This document shows positions 1 through 23,521 of a DNA stretch of 64,000 nt, in pieces. The stretch comes from Chrysomallon squamiferum (lineage: Eukaryota; Mollusca; Gastropoda; Neomphalida; Peltospiridae). The notes beneath the pieces are model-generated. The model was not told the origin of the DNA, searched no databases, and saw nothing but the letters and a program-made list of their open reading frames with translations. The position numbers and the translations under genes are program-made. The stretch is from assembly GCA_012295275.1 (NCBI GenBank), contig CM022676.1, positions 7,688,607 through 7,752,606 on the forward strand. The letters run 5' to 3'. Each line of letters opens with the position of its first letter. The first letter of the stretch is position 1.

Positions 1-499
1 ACACATACGCACGCGCACACATACACACACAAGCACACACAGATAAATACACATACATACATATAGATTTACACATAAATACATACAAATACACAATTTT
101 ACACGTTCTTGATTATGAACCAAAATATAATAAATACTAGTACTAGTGTTAATGAGAGTTATACCAGTAGTTGCTGATTTTGCTTTAGTGGCAGTAGTAA
201 TAGCAATAGCAGTAGTAGTATTAACAGTTGTAGTTGTAGTAATATAACTAGTAATAGTAGCAGTAGTAATAACAGTAGCAGTAGCAGTAATAGAATTAGA
301 GGTAGTAGTAGTAGTAGTAGTAGTAGTAGCAATAAAAACAAAAACAATTAAGTTTGAAAATGTGAATAAACTCCATAATAGAATTTATATATTCCCAATG
401 ATTATTTCCTTTGCTTAGTGAATCTAACCTTTATTAATTTTAACGTATAAAATCAATACAGTAAGATCGAATATTGTGCGCCGTTTCAAAAAATAAAGT

Positions 500-1157
500 T
501 ATGACATAGTAAAAATAGGGCACCATCTGGACGATATACACACTAATTATATAATTATAATTCGTTACTTATTCTAAATAGACAAATCAAATTATCCAAA
601 ATGCAGTGAGAAACAAAACAACTCACAGACTACATTTATATATAAATTCGTGCTGGATGTTTCTCCCGTGTCTGCGTTTCTAGCGACGCACGTGTAGACG
701 CCATGTTGTGATCTGTTAACATTAGCCAATGACAAGACGCGTTTGGTGCTAGACGTCACGCCATTGAACATCCACCTGTAGCGGGCGTGACAAACCAAGA
801 GGCTGCGCATGACACTGCGACGTCACTTCCTTCTTCCACTGTGATTTCTGAAGTGGTGTTGAGATGTACTGAACTGCCTGGGCCATCTTGCAATGGAAAA
901 CAATTGTTTTGAAATATATATATATATATATCTGTTTATATATCTGTCTGTACATATGTGCATGCATAATATATAATGTTAATATAACAGAATATAATAT
1001 AATAAACACAATACGATATTAAGATAGCATGGTTCTTAAATAGGCAGAAAGACAGGCAGGCAGGCAGAATAAAAAACAAACTTAAACTGTTACATATAGG
1101 AAATTAGATAGAAATATACATATACATATACATATATATATATAGATATAGATATAG

Positions 1158-1189
<32 letters not shown>

Positions 1190-2000
1190 GATGATAGACT
1201 GACAGACCAACGCATACATAAACAGTAAGTAGGTAGGTAAATAGACAGATAGATAGATAGACAAACTGATTGACTGACTGATTGATCGAGCGATTGATTG
1301 GTGTATTGTTTGGAAGACAAACAGATAAACAGACAGAGGTAAATATTATATCAACATTTAAACCACAAGATCTCCAGTTTTTAGAAATTAAACTAAATAA
1401 ACTTTTAGCGAAATTACATTCAGTCAGGGTTGAGATTTGAGTCTCCTTCCTCTACCCGGTGTTATATTAAAGTAGGTACCCAGTCAAAGCTGGACCTACA
1501 TTTCTGTGGCCCTGAAGCTTGAACATGCATTACAAATTTAACCAGAGTATTTCAGATTATGATTAGAATACAAACTGCATGAATAAAAAATAGTACACGG
1601 ACGATAGCTAGTGAAGAAAAAATAGTTTCAATCAGAAGAGTCAGTGGGTAGCCGCCACTTCGTTCTGCTTCTAAAACGTGTGTCACAAACCTCTTTCACA
1701 CTTTTTACATTCGCGAGGTTAACTCTACGAGTTTTCTTTCTGCACACAAACTTGACAGCGCACACACACAGTCTTTGTTTCCTTTCTTTGTCCAGTGTTT
1801 CGCCTCTGACAGCTGGATTCTTTTCCTCTTTTTATTATTTAATTTGTTTAATTTTTATTGGTTAGTTTATTTAACATTCACACTGATTTTTTTTCTTAAA
1901 TATAAAAACACAATTTTATTATCATTAGTTAGTTTGATCAACATTCATACTGAATTGTTTCTTAATTATAGTAACAAAATCTGTACTAATTGTTTAATTT
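500..2000. repeat. Segmental duplicate of 55870-57150
   Basis: Long near-identical stretches (for example 1400-1560 against 56500-56680 and 1630-1810 against 56940-57120) in the same orientation, 55.4 kb apart. Apart from exon G no coding potential is evident. Confidence 0.75.
627..886 (-). pseudogene. Gene G: frameshifted Ig2 exon
   Basis: 260 bp against 261 bp in the twin at 55997-56257. One base is missing where the twin reads CGTGCCGC, which breaks the frame just before YRWMFNG. One Ig2-specific Cys is also Trp. Flanking DNA to about 2000 matches E's flank, so this is a truncated copy of E's Ig2 region. Ig1 and leader are absent. Confidence 0.72.
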
Positions 2001-2842
2001 TAAGTAGGCAAATATTTTTTAAGTTACTTATAAAACTGTTTAGGTGTAACAATATATCTTTTCCTCAATTCATTATTTTTAAAATTTGTTTAATTATAAT
2101 AACATCCTTAAGACAGACAAAAAGAGACAAAGAAAGAGACTGTGATATATATACAAATGATTGAATATATGCGTATCTGTGTGTCTATGTAATTCTATTA
2201 TATTATGAACAAAGGTGCGTACGAATGTCCTTGTAAAAGTATGTATGTCACGCTTTTCGCTTTTTGGGGGATGTCTGTCTGTACGTACGTATGTATCTGT
2301 GTATATGTATATGTATGTATATGTGTGCATCTATATGCACACATACGTTATTACATATATAATTATATATTTACAGATATCTAGACAGTGAGTTGGTGGA
2401 CGGATGGATGGATGGGTGGATCGATACACTGGTGTAAAGAATGAAAAAAGAAATCAGACATGATTATTAATTAACAGCTATATATAAAATGAATTACAGT
2501 GTATCATTATAATTCTAATGTTGTAATTTAACACTTATTAATTAACAGTTAGACATAAAATGAGTTATAATGGACATAGTGTATCATTAGAAATCAAATA
2601 TCAAATTTAACATTAACAGTAGCAAACATATAAAAGGCAACCATTTTGAACGTTTGTCAAGTTTTATTTCTTACGTTATAACGTGACTAATCAGGTTTAA
2701 TCTGGTATGGTGTAACTCTACTCTCTGTTCAAAACCGCCAGTGGATGGAAGAAGACGCACAAAACATGTAACCCCAAACACCTAATGTTCTTTCTGCCAA
2801 GTCACTGTATTGTTTCTATTGTGTTCGGTTTATACGGGAATG

Positions 2843-2903
<61 letters not shown>

Positions 2904-2982
2904 CTGTACGTAACATACAAGTCCGTATGTGTATACAACTATAACATATTTATATAAATTATTACAATAAGATACAGGGTTC

Positions 2983-3032
<50 letters not shown>

Positions 3033-3480
3033 TTATTATTATTATTACTATAAGTGAAACAAACAACACTGATTTAATATTTACAGTTAATTAGAAAACA
3101 ATCATGTCTTAATTTTTTCTTTCACTCTCAGATTTGTTTTATGTTGGAGTAGTCTTAATCATTCATTCATTCATCTCTTTTTTTTTCTCAGTATGTTGTT
3201 CTGTGAATGAACACATTCTTCCATCCGTCAGTCTATCCTCGAAATGCATGCGCACTTCCATAGATTTAATATACATGCGCACTTACATAGTTTTAATATA
3301 CTAGCACACTTCATAAAAATAACTACCTCTGCCGCCATATTGTTTTTCTTAATTGCTAACATTTGTAGACCTAGCAGCAAATATTTCTATTTTTAAACCT
3401 TACGTGAAAACATTTCGTGAACATTCGAAAACAAACAAGGAAGGAAAACCGGGGTTCAAGTGACGTAGTTGTGCACGTTG
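2000..3480. other. Upstream region of gene A, no exon seen
   Basis: AT-rich with GT and ATT tracts. 2640-3480 matches 42125-43490 upstream of D, so this shared stretch is a candidate regulatory region. A TATAAAAGG occurs at 2629-2637 but is not present in the D counterpart. Confidence 0.4.
2841..2901. repeat. (GT)n microsatellite
   Basis: About 30 dinucleotide units in the upstream region of gene A. The corresponding place upstream of D (about 42326-42376) also has (GT)n. Confidence 0.9.
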
Positions 3481-3822
3481 ACCTTTACTGCTGACACACA
3501 TTTCTATATTTAGATACTTGGGCTCCAATAGGCCAGTCCGTTCTACTCTTCATTTAAGATTATATTATTTTACAGTGAAATAGATTATTTAACAATGAAT
3601 TATCTTACACAACATCATATCGTGTCATATTTTATCATATCATATTATATTGCATGACATTACTTTAAATTATATTAAGAATAAAACAAGTGTTTTACTT
3701 GTTAAACACGAAATAAACGTGGAAACATAGCTAAAGAAACCAAAACAAGGAAGAATTTAAAACGAAACTAGCTAAGAAACTATATTTGTTTATTAACGGC
3801 AGCGAAAACTAGAATACTGGAA

Positions 3823-3880
3823 ATGTGTTGTAAGTTATTCTGTGTGTTCGTGTTGCTGGGATGTGTATTGTACGTACAAG
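3823..3880 (+). CDS. Signal-peptide exon (distal, gene A)
   Basis: ATG at 3823 begins MCCKLFCVFVLLGCVLYVQ, a hydrophobic leader, and ends in phase 1 before a GTATGT donor. Spliced to the Ig1 exon it restores a Gly codon. It lies 2 kb upstream of a second signal exon at 5855, so it is a candidate alternative first exon. Confidence 0.7.
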
Positions 3881-4064
3881 GTATGTATTTTATATTCAGA
3901 TTATTTATCTGTATTTGAGTTAATGTAATTTAGTAACTGTGAAATCAGGGTTGAGTCGACTTTATGTATGGATGACAGTTATGACCCGGAAAGAATAAAA
4001 CTAGGATAAATAGTCCTAATTTCGTTAAAAGATTTATTACCTGTGTGACTGTAACAACAGGCAG

Positions 4065-4330
4065 ATATTGTACCGCAGAACACATTAATACCGTGACTAC
4101 ATCATTACGTTTATAACGGAGTACATATTAATACAGTGAATTCATGATTACGTTGACAAGGCAGAACACATTAATACAGTGAATTGATGGTTACGTTGAT
4201 AACGCAGTACACATTAATACAGTGAATTGATGGTTACGTTGATAACTCAGAATACATTAATACAGTGAATTCATGATTAGGTTGATAACGCAGAAGAAAT
4301 TAATTCAGTGAATTATTGGTTATGTTGATG
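4065..4330. repeat. 43-bp minisatellite, gene A leader intron
   Basis: About six diverged units of the same family. Confidence 0.75.
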
Positions 4331-5306
4331 GGATCACTTCATAAATACAATTATGATTTAATGACACTTGATTTCATACTGGCAATTAACTCTTGTATTC
4401 TATTCCTAACCAGCATAGTTTTAGACTTTCTCTGTATAATTTCTCTATATACTAAACATCAGAAGTTTCCTTTTTGACACAAAACGTTATATAGATTAAA
4501 CGGGAACGAAAAGAAATTACGATAATTTAAAGCAATGTTATGCACTATAGTATAATATGATACAATATGATATTATATGACATAATGTAGTGTAATATAA
4601 TTCAGTGTTAAGAAATCTATTTCACTGTAAAATAATATAATGTTACATAAAGAGTAGACTGCAATTCTTTATAATTATTGTACAGTTATAATAAGTGAGT
4701 ATCGTGTATTAGTAATATATAATAATACAATAGAAGAAAATAATAACATTTATTTTATTTTATTTTATATTTTTATTGTATTTTTTATTGTATTTTTTAT
4801 TATTTTTTTATTATCATTATTTACTATATTAAACTATACCACATTACATTTTACTGTGTTTTTTGCAGTGTTATTCTGTATTATACTAAATTTAACTGCA
4901 CTATAATGTACTAGACAATCGTGTACTCTGCTGTGTTATGCTATATTATTCTGAGCTATACTATACTACACTATACTTTACTATTCTATATTATACTATA
5001 CTCTACTATAATGTTCACACTGTACTACAATATACTAAATTATACTATTGTGTATTAAATATATAGTGCTATACTGTACTGAATTATACTATACTCAATA
5101 TAGTGAAGTATTTTGTTCTATAAAGTTCTTTAGTACATAAGCATATTATAATCTGCTACGGTACATTGTTATATTATATATTATGTTATATGACTTTATA
5201 TTATATTATTACAATATAGGGGTTGGGTGCTGCATCGCAACACAAAGTTTATTCTGAAATTATCACCTGAGAACATTTCTGATTAATATAAATATACAGG
5301 GAAACT

Positions 5307-5354
<48 letters not shown>

Positions 5355-5854
5355 GAAAGATAAATAGACAGATTATACATATAGACAAATACGAACAAAC
5401 AAAACCACACATATACCTAACTACCTACCTACCTACATAATTACAAATATACGTCCATACAAACATAGACACATAAAGCTAATATACACACGTACATACT
5501 TATCTACTTACATACGTACATATCTACATGCATGCATTAATACAAACATACCTAGAACGGAAAAAACCTTCGTAAGTACAAAAATACAAACGTATAATAA
5601 AAAATAAAACAAATAAAACAAAAATAAAAAAACACATTTTCTGACGAAAATTCAGTATAAAAATACAACGCTGTATGTCATGTCTCAGAGCTGTATTTAG
5701 GTTGCTCGATTCAGTCGACTGCGTCTAGTGTTTTGAAAAATATATTCAACCACCCGCAGAAAATCTTACAAATAATATTAACAGCAGTGAAAACAAGAAA
5801 GTAGTGAAGAAAACATAATAAATTTAAAACTATATTTTTATTAGCGGAAAAATA

Positions 5855-16112
<10,258 letters not shown>

Positions 16113-16199
16113 TCTTCTCTAGAGGATATAGGATATGAAGTCCCATATGACATCTTATAAAGTTTGATATTAAATGATGTAATATGAGTGAATTATAAA

Positions 16200-17050
16200 G
16201 AAGAAAACAAGTTTATTTGTTAATCATAAACTTCGTAAGACATTTTCATGAACAATTAACGGAGGTCAAATTGTTAAATGATTTTATTAAAATATTTAGT
16301 TTCTACAGTTACACCAGATTTGAACTGTGTAAATAGCTACCTGTGTGAAATGTTATGAAGTTATAAAACATTTTAATGAGTTTCTAATCGCGAATTTCTA
16401 CCATTCATTAACATTGTGTGAACTGTGACTGTAACAATGTTGAAATCATGGGACATATTAAATTTGTCACGAAATATTAACGTATTTACAAAGAAATACA
16501 CATATGATTAATCTCAATAATACATTCATACATACATACATACATACATACATACATACATACATACATACATACATACATACATACATACATGATACAT
16601 ACATACATATCTGCAAACCTAGAAATGCATATACCTATACGGTAAAATACCTTCATACCTACGTACGTAAATACCACACTTATACAAAACAAAACAAGAA
16701 AAAAACTTATATTAGCTATAAAAAATACAATGCTGTATGTCATGTCTCTGAGCTGTATTTAGATTGCTGGATGCAGTCGACTGCATCTAGTGTATTGAAA
16801 AATATACTGAACTACCCAGATAATATTTTGCAAATAATAAATAAATAAACAAAAATACAAACAAACAAACAAACAAATAAATAAACAAATAAATAAATAA
16901 ATTATAAAATGGGTTGTCATTTTACTTGTGAAACATGAAGTAAACCAAACAAGATAGCAAAAAAAAACAAAGAAAAAAAGAAGGTGTTGAAAATTATATT
17001 TATATCAAGAGCAGTGGTAATAACAAAGTAGTGAAGTGAAGAAAAGATAA
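16200..17050. other. Intergenic A/B spacer
   Basis: No exon found. Contains (TACA)n at about 16522-16591 and A-rich stretches; duplicated at about 29520-30350 between B and C. Confidence 0.6.
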
Positions 17051-17102
17051 TAAAGTAAAAAATATATTTTTGTTAAGGGCAGTAAGAATCAAAATCCTGG
17101 AA

Positions 17103-17160
17103 ATGAATTGTAAGTTATTCTGTGTGTTCATGTTACTGGGATGTGTACTGTACGTACAAG
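17103..17160 (+). CDS. Signal-peptide exon 1, gene B
   Basis: Reads MNCKLFCVFMLLGCVLYVQ with ATG at 17103 and donor GTATGT. The duplicate in gene C (30404) has lost the ATG. Confidence 0.65.
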
Positions 17161-17499
17161 GTATGTATTTTATATTCAGATTTTTTTATCTGAAATCTGA
17201 GTTAATCGCGTTTCATTTACAAACTGAATCCTTGCGTATCTATCTGATGTGATCTTTTGAAACATATCTGTATTAAAACATAAGAGAAAAATACAAACTC
17301 AACTAACCTAACCTAACATAACGTAACATAACATAACATAACATAACACAGAAATAAATAAAACAGTCCATAACACAGAGTAACGTAATGCAATGTAAAA
17401 TAATGTAATACACGGTAAAATTATGTAATAAAAGTATAATAAAAATTGATTTATTTTAAATTTGTTGTTGTTGTTGTTGTTGTTTTTCTATTTTAGTCA

Positions 17500-17710
17500 T
17501 TCAGAAAAAGCGGCGAGTCCACCCCGATTTCACATTTAAATCATATACAAAAAAAGAGAGAGAAAAAAAAGAATATAAAATACATACCTTGTACGTAGAA
17601 TACAAATCCCAGTAAAACGAAAACACAGAATAACCTCAGTGAACATGGAGCAGTCTGGAGATGTGATGATGATGGATGACGCAGCAATCAAATAAAACTT
17701 GAAGTGAGAG
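17500..17710. pseudogene. Inverted leader fused to Ig1 remnant (copy 1)
   Basis: 17588-17634 is a minus-strand signal-exon piece (TACGTACAAG then GTATGT on that strand) with some inverted intron on its left. It abuts 17635-17710, a + strand Ig1 3' end (LSEHGAVWRC, KLEVR) with an in-frame TGA. The head-to-head join is repeated at 30899-31021. Confidence 0.65.
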
Positions 17711-17853
17711 GTAAAATTAACTTATTTATTATTAATATTATTATTGTACGTGTTAGATGGAAACAAAATAAAACAAAACAAAAATCATCAATTTCGGTTT
17801 GAGGCATTTGCCTCATTTGCCTGAATGTAGTTACGGTCATGCTATATATACGT

Positions 17854-17866
<13 letters not shown>

Positions 17867-17931
<65 letters not shown>

Positions 17932-17942
17932 TGTGTGTGTTT
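17867..17942. repeat. (GT)n microsatellite
   Basis: Follows the rearranged leader/Ig1 remnant. The counterpart at 31171-31272 is longer. Confidence 0.9.
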
Positions 17943-18965
17943 GTGTACGTATATATGTGTCCGCATGAGTACATTTCCACACAGTACAACCATACGTTGT
18001 TACATAGATAATTATAAATTTACAAACACCTAGGCAGTGAGTTGGATGGACTGATGGATGGATAGAGTGATGAAAAGAATGAAAGAAACATATGAACACA
18101 GGCAGAATACTGTCTATGTGCAAAGTTTAACCAGACGTACATAAGAAAGAGAATATTCCGATCCTAAAATATAGATTTGCCAGTAACACGCTTCTCCAAA
18201 GAAAAAGAAAAAGAAAAAAAAAAAAAAAAAATTAAATTAAAACAAATAATAATAGACCAACGCAAAAATTACAAAAGACAAAGAACGGTGTGCTTCTTGG
18301 GAAGAGAAGATTACACCCGATTACTGAGAAAACTTTTGACACACCAACAAATTAGATCAGCACAAAATTAAAAAAGACAAAGAACGGCGTGATTCGTGGG
18401 AGAATATTTAAATCTCAAAATACGTATCTGCCAGTGCAAAGACTGACACATAACAATAGCTGCACGCAAACACTACAAAAGACGAAGAACGGCGAGCTTC
18501 GTGAGAAGCGATGATTAACCCCGATTATGAGCGACCTTTTTTCTTACGTAGTCTGATTAGTTCTACACGTAGACAATATTCTGTAAGGTAGTACGCATTC
18601 GGGGAGCGTGTGAAGCGATGATTACCTCGGTCTAAAATAGTGTTTGTCACGTGTTAATTAGCAGACCGTTACCTCATTATTTACGTCGATTGTAACATGT
18701 CCAAAGATTTGTGAATCAGTGATTTTATGATTGGTTCTTGGGTGTCTTCTTGTCGTGTGTGTATGTACGAATAAATGATACTATTTATTTTACTAGCAAA
18801 CTGCTGAAGTCAGTCGAGTGGATCTAATATATTATAGATGTTATTTTACAAAGAACGGGTATTTTTCTTGTGAAACAGAAAGTAAATTTGTTAACATAGT
18901 AACATAACGTTAAAAAACAGAAAATTTAAAGAAAAAGAATTTAAAAAATAAAATAAAATAAAAAA

Positions 18966-18996
<31 letters not shown>

Positions 18997-19038
18997 ACTA
19001 AATTTTTATTAACTGCAGTGAAAACTATAATACTGGAA

Positions 19039-19096
19039 ATGAGTTGTAAGTTATTCTGTGTGTTCGTGTTACTGGGATGTGTACCGTACGTACAAG
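19039..19096 (+). CDS. Signal-peptide exon 2, gene B
   Basis: Reads MSCKLFCVFVLLGCVPYVQ and ends in phase 1 before GTATGT. It is an intact alternative leader with a counterpart at 32374. Confidence 0.65.
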
Positions 19097-19384
19097 GTAT
19101 GTGTTTTATATTCAGATTATTTATATCTATCTGAGTTAATCTCGTTTTCATTTACAAACTGAATCCTTGGGTAACTATCTGATGTGATCTTTTGAAACAT
19201 ATCTGTATTAAAACATGAGAGAAAAATACAAACTAAACTAAACTAAACTAAACTAACATAACATAACATAACATAACATAACATAACATAATAACATAAC
19301 ATAACATAACATAAAAAGATAACATAAAATAATAATAATAAATAATAATAAAAATAATAATAAAATAATAATAATAATCCAAAA

Positions 19385-19430
<46 letters not shown>

Positions 19431-19695
19431 TATAATAATAATAAAACTAAAACTGCAAACAAACAAACAAACAAAAATAAATAAATAAATTATAAAATGG
19501 ATTGTTATTTTAGTTTTTTACTTGTGAAACATGAAGTAAAACCACACAAGTTAGCAAAAATAAAACAAAGAAAAAAAATGGTGTTGAAAATTATATTTAT
19601 ATCAACAGCAGTGGTAATAAGAAAGTAGTGAAGAAAAGAAAATAAAGTAAAAATTATAGTTTTGTTAAGGCCAGTAAAAAATTCAAATACTGGAA

Positions 19696-19753
19696 ATGAT
19701 TTCTAACTTATTCTGTGTATTCGTGTTACTGGGATGTGTATTGTACGTACAAG
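19696..19753 (+). pseudogene. Signal-exon copy with dead splice donor
   Basis: Reads MISNLFCVFVLLGCVLYVQ, but the donor GTATGT has become ATATAC, so the exon cannot use the family splice site. The counterpart at 32748 keeps its donor. Confidence 0.6.
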
Positions 19754-19919
19754 ATATACATTTTATATTCAGATTATTTATCTCTATCTGAATTAATGTA
19801 ATTTTGAAATCTGGTTGAGTCGACGTTGTGTGTGGACGATGGTTATGGATAAATAGTTCTAATTTCTTTAACTGATTTATTATCTGTGTGTAAATAGAAG
19901 TTGACATTGTACCCATTAA

Positions 19920-20278
19920 TACCGTGAATTCATGATTACCATGAGAACGCAGTAGACATTAATATAGTGATTTCATGATTCCGTCGATAATGCAGAACAC
20001 ATTATTACAGTGATTTCATGATTACGTTGATAATGCAGAACACATTATTACAGTGATTTCATGATTACGTTGATAATGCAGAACACATTATTACAGTGAT
20101 TTCATGATTACGTTGATAATGCAGAACACATTATTACAGTGATTTCATGATTACGTTGATAATGCAGAACACATTATTACAGTGATTTTTCATGATTACG
20201 TTGATAATGCAGAACACATTATTACAGTGATTTCATGATTACGTTGATAATGCAGAACACATTAAGACAGTGAATTTA
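19920..20278. repeat. 43-bp minisatellite, gene B leader intron
   Basis: About eight near-perfect copies of a 43-bp unit (GATAATGCAGAACACATTAT..., period read at 19986, 20029 and 20072). Confidence 0.85.
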
Positions 20279-21237
20279 TGTTTACATTGATGGGATCACT
20301 TAAAAAGTCAAATTATGATTTAAGAACACTAATTTTACTACTGGCAATTAATTTTTGTATTATTTTCCTAATCAGCTTAAATGTTGGCTTTGTCTATATA
20401 TTTTTTCTATACACTAAACATCAGAAGTTTCTTATTTTGACGCAAAACGTTTTATATATTAAACGGGAATGAAAACGAATTATGTTAATATAAAGTAATG
20501 TAATACAATATCATATAATATGATAAAATATGATATTATATGACGTAATGTAGTGTAATATAATTCAGTGTTAAGTAGTCTATTTCACTGTAAAATAATA
20601 TAATGTTACATAAAGAGTAGAATGCAGTTCATTATAATTAGTATACATTTATAAAAAGTGAATATAATGTATTACTAATATATAATACATATAGAAGAAA
20701 ATGATAATATTTATTTTTTTTTATATATATATATATTTATATATATATATATATTTAGTAATTTTCTTTTTTATTTACTATATTAAACTAAACAATATTA
20801 AATTTCAGTATTTCTTTCAGTATTATTCTGTATTACATCAAATTTAACTGTGGTATAATCTGCTACACAATCTATACTATACTATACTATGCTATACTAT
20901 ACTATACTATGCTATGCTATGCTATGCTATGCTAAACTGAGCTGCACTATACTACACTATACTTTGATATTCTGTTTTATACTATACTGTACTCTATTAT
21001 ACTATAATCAATATAGTGAACTATACCTACCTAATTACATATATACGTACATACAACATACACACATAAAGCTAATATACATACGTACATACTTAGCTAC
21101 TTATATATATATCTATATACATGCATAAATACAAACATACCTAGAAAGGAAAATACCTTCATAAGTACAAAAACACAAACGTAGTGAAAGTAATTGAATA
21201 AATATAAAACTATATTTTTATTAGCGGCAGTGAAACT

Positions 21238-21295
21238 GTAAGTTGTAAGTTATTTTGTGTGTTCGTGTCACTGGGATGTGTATTGTATATACAAG
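21238..21295 (+). pseudogene. Signal-exon copy lacking ATG, gene B
   Basis: The frame (SCKLFCVFVSLGCVLYIQ) and GTATGT donor persist, but the start codon position reads GTA. It is the leader copy closest to Ig1, so translation would have to come from an upstream alternative exon. The same change is at 34524. Confidence 0.6.
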
Positions 21296-21564
21296 GTATG
21301 TATTTTATATTCAGATTATTTATCTGTAACTGAATTAATGTATCTGATGACTAATGAAAAATGAAATTTATAACTGTGTCTCTTGAAATATATCTGTTAA
21401 AATATGAAAAAATAACAGAACATAACATAATACAACAAACATAGCATGATATAGCAATATAACATAACATAGCGGAATATCAAAGTCCATAACACATCGT
21501 ACTGTAACGTAATGTAGCACAATATAATAAAGTCTAAAATTATGTAATAAACCATAACAAAACG

Positions 21565-21616
<52 letters not shown>

Positions 21617-21735
21617 GATATAATAATAAAAACATAAAATATATTAAAAAATTTATTTAATTTTAAAAATGTTTCATTATTTAATTTATTATTTTAAATT
21701 ATTTTATTATTTTTATTGTTATTATTATTTTATTA

Positions 21736-21739
<4 letters not shown>

Positions 21740-21806
<67 letters not shown>
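21740..21806. repeat. (ATT)n tract before gene B Ig1
   Basis: Trinucleotide run directly upstream of the Ig1 acceptor, probably doubling as its pyrimidine-rich tract. A shorter run precedes Ig1 of C. Confidence 0.85.
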
Positions 21807-21817
21807 TTAAATTTAAG

Positions 21818-22129
21818 GTCAGCATTATACATTAACAAAATCAGGAAGATTTGCAGTTGTTGGATCATCTTTTACTTTTACCTGTCTTAGAGGAGATCCT
21901 TCTCCTCTAATTACCTGGTTTGTGAACAACACAGAATACAGGATGGAAGTACAGGGAAAATACGGTCCATGTGTTTTTCGTGGTGAACATCCAAAAGAAT
22001 ACACGTTTTTATGTTCAGATCATATAAACGTCGTCGTAATAAAATCTGTCAAACTCAGTCAACATGGAACTGTGTGGAGATATGGAGATGATGGAGGACA
22101 CAGCAATGAAGTAAAACTGGAAGTGAGAG
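21818..22129 (+). CDS. Ig1 (V-like) exon, gene B
   Basis: 312 bp, phase 1-1. Has the first Ig Cys (FTFTC), Trp (ITWFVNN) and the mid-domain Cys (FLCSDH), but the usual second Cys is Tyr (WRYGDD). Bounded by TTTAAG and GTAAAA. Confidence 0.8.
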
Positions 22130-22722
22130 GTAAAATTAACTTATTTATTATTAATATTATTGTTAATGTTGTTTAAAAAAAAAAAAAAAAAAAAAAAAAG
22201 CTAAATAAAACTGAAAAGTGAGACATAAAATATTTACTGTTAATGATAACCAAGCGAAAAACTGAATAAATCAAGACAATTCTGGAAGTCAGATGTATTA
22301 TCAGTTTTATGTTTATAATTATCTTTCCACGAAATATGTACTTTTAATGATTTTTAAACAATGCATCTCAGTAAAAAACAAAACAATACTGTAACTCAAT
22401 TGTTTTATCAGATTTACCTTTATAATCATCATTTTAGGAAATATGTACTGTAACTGATAACTAAACAATACATCTCAATAAAAGAAAATAATACGTGAAA
22501 TCAGAGGTCAAAAACCTTTATTTTTTATAGATTATAATTACAGTTCATAAGAATTATTAATGTATTTTAACATTTAAGCAAGTTTATAATCTTACATGAA
22601 AGAATGTCAAGCATAATTATACGATTAAACAGATACGTACGTATACACGAACTAACGTACATAAGATATATTTTAAAAATTAATTTAGTAGTAGTAGTAG
22701 TATCACCATCATCATCATGTTC

Positions 22723-22768
<46 letters not shown>

Positions 22769-22927
22769 GAAGAAGAAGAAGAAGAAGGACGACAACAACA
22801 ACGGTGTCAACAGCTATAACAATAATAATGATGACGATGATGATGAGAATCATGTTGATAATAACCAAAACAAACAAATATCTTTGATGTATTTAACTCT
22901 TTAACTTTTATTTTTATTAATTTTATT

Positions 22928-22968
<41 letters not shown>

Positions 22969-23170
22969 TTATATATAGAAATAGAGAAAGAGTCAGACAG
23001 ATATACACATATATGTGTGTTTGTTTTTGTGTAAGTTTTAATTGTGTGTGTGTATGTGTGTTTACATACGTGTTTATATGTATGAATAAATTTGTGAATG
23101 TATGTAAAGAATCATGTTGATAATTACAAAAACACACAAATATCATTGACTTTTATTTTTATTATTTTTT

Positions 23171-23203
<33 letters not shown>

Positions 23204-23260
23204 CACTTATTTTAATTTATTTACTTTTTTTTTTTTTTTTTTTTTATATTATTTTTACAG

Positions 23261-23521
23261 ACGGTCCCGGTAGCTCACTTCGAGTCAATTCTTCATCTAA
23301 CATCACAGTAGAGGAAGGAAGTGACGTCACAATATCATGCAAAGCCGATTGCTTTATCAGCTGCCTTTACAGATGGGAACTGACCAATCAGATTGTCAGT
23401 AACAACGGACTACTAGCACTGACTAATATCACGAGATTTCAAGGTGGCATCTACACATGCACTGCTGTTAATCCGGATACGAAACAAACAGCACATAAAC
23501 AAATTAGCATTAATGTTAAGT
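23261..23521 (+). CDS. Ig2 exon, gene B
   Basis: 261 bp, phase 1-1. Begins DGPGSSLRVN. Ig marks are Cys (TISC), Trp (YRWEL) and the strand F motif GIYTC. Two further Cys between the first Cys and Trp (ADCFISCLYRW) recur in every Ig2 of the cluster and could form an extra disulfide. Bounded by TTTACAG and GTAAGT. Confidence 0.85.

Larger units (their letters stand above)
3535..4690. repeat. Inverted repeat around gene A leader exon
   Basis: Arms of about 140 bp at 3535-3680 and 4520-4690, sharing TATTATTTTACAGTGAAATA on opposite strands. They enclose the leader exon and minisatellite. Single arms recur at 20500-20650, 33840-33990 and 43660-43830. Confidence 0.6.

Noticed and set aside
159-347. 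Poly-Leu open frame on the minus strand
   Set aside because: Product of AGT/AGTAGT trinucleotide repeats; no gene features.
2629-2637. TATAAAAGG as the promoter of gene A
   Set aside because: About 1.2 kb from the first leader and absent from the homologous region upstream of gene D; not listed as a promoter.
16486-16743. Open frame in the TACA-rich A/B spacer
   Set aside because: Microsatellite-driven and not conserved in its reading frame with the duplicate at 29783.
17842-18123. His-Thr repeat frames at the GT tract
   Set aside because: Translation of (GT)n on the minus strand, also at 31033-31455.
19754-19760. ATATAC at the leader donor as a minor-class AT-AC intron
   Set aside because: Lacks the extended ATATCC donor consensus, and all sister exons use GTATGT; a simple donor mutation is more likely.
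19920-20278. Regular 43-bp array as a CRISPR-like structure
   Set aside because: Units are directly adjacent with no unique spacers, in eukaryotic intron sequence; it is a minisatellite.
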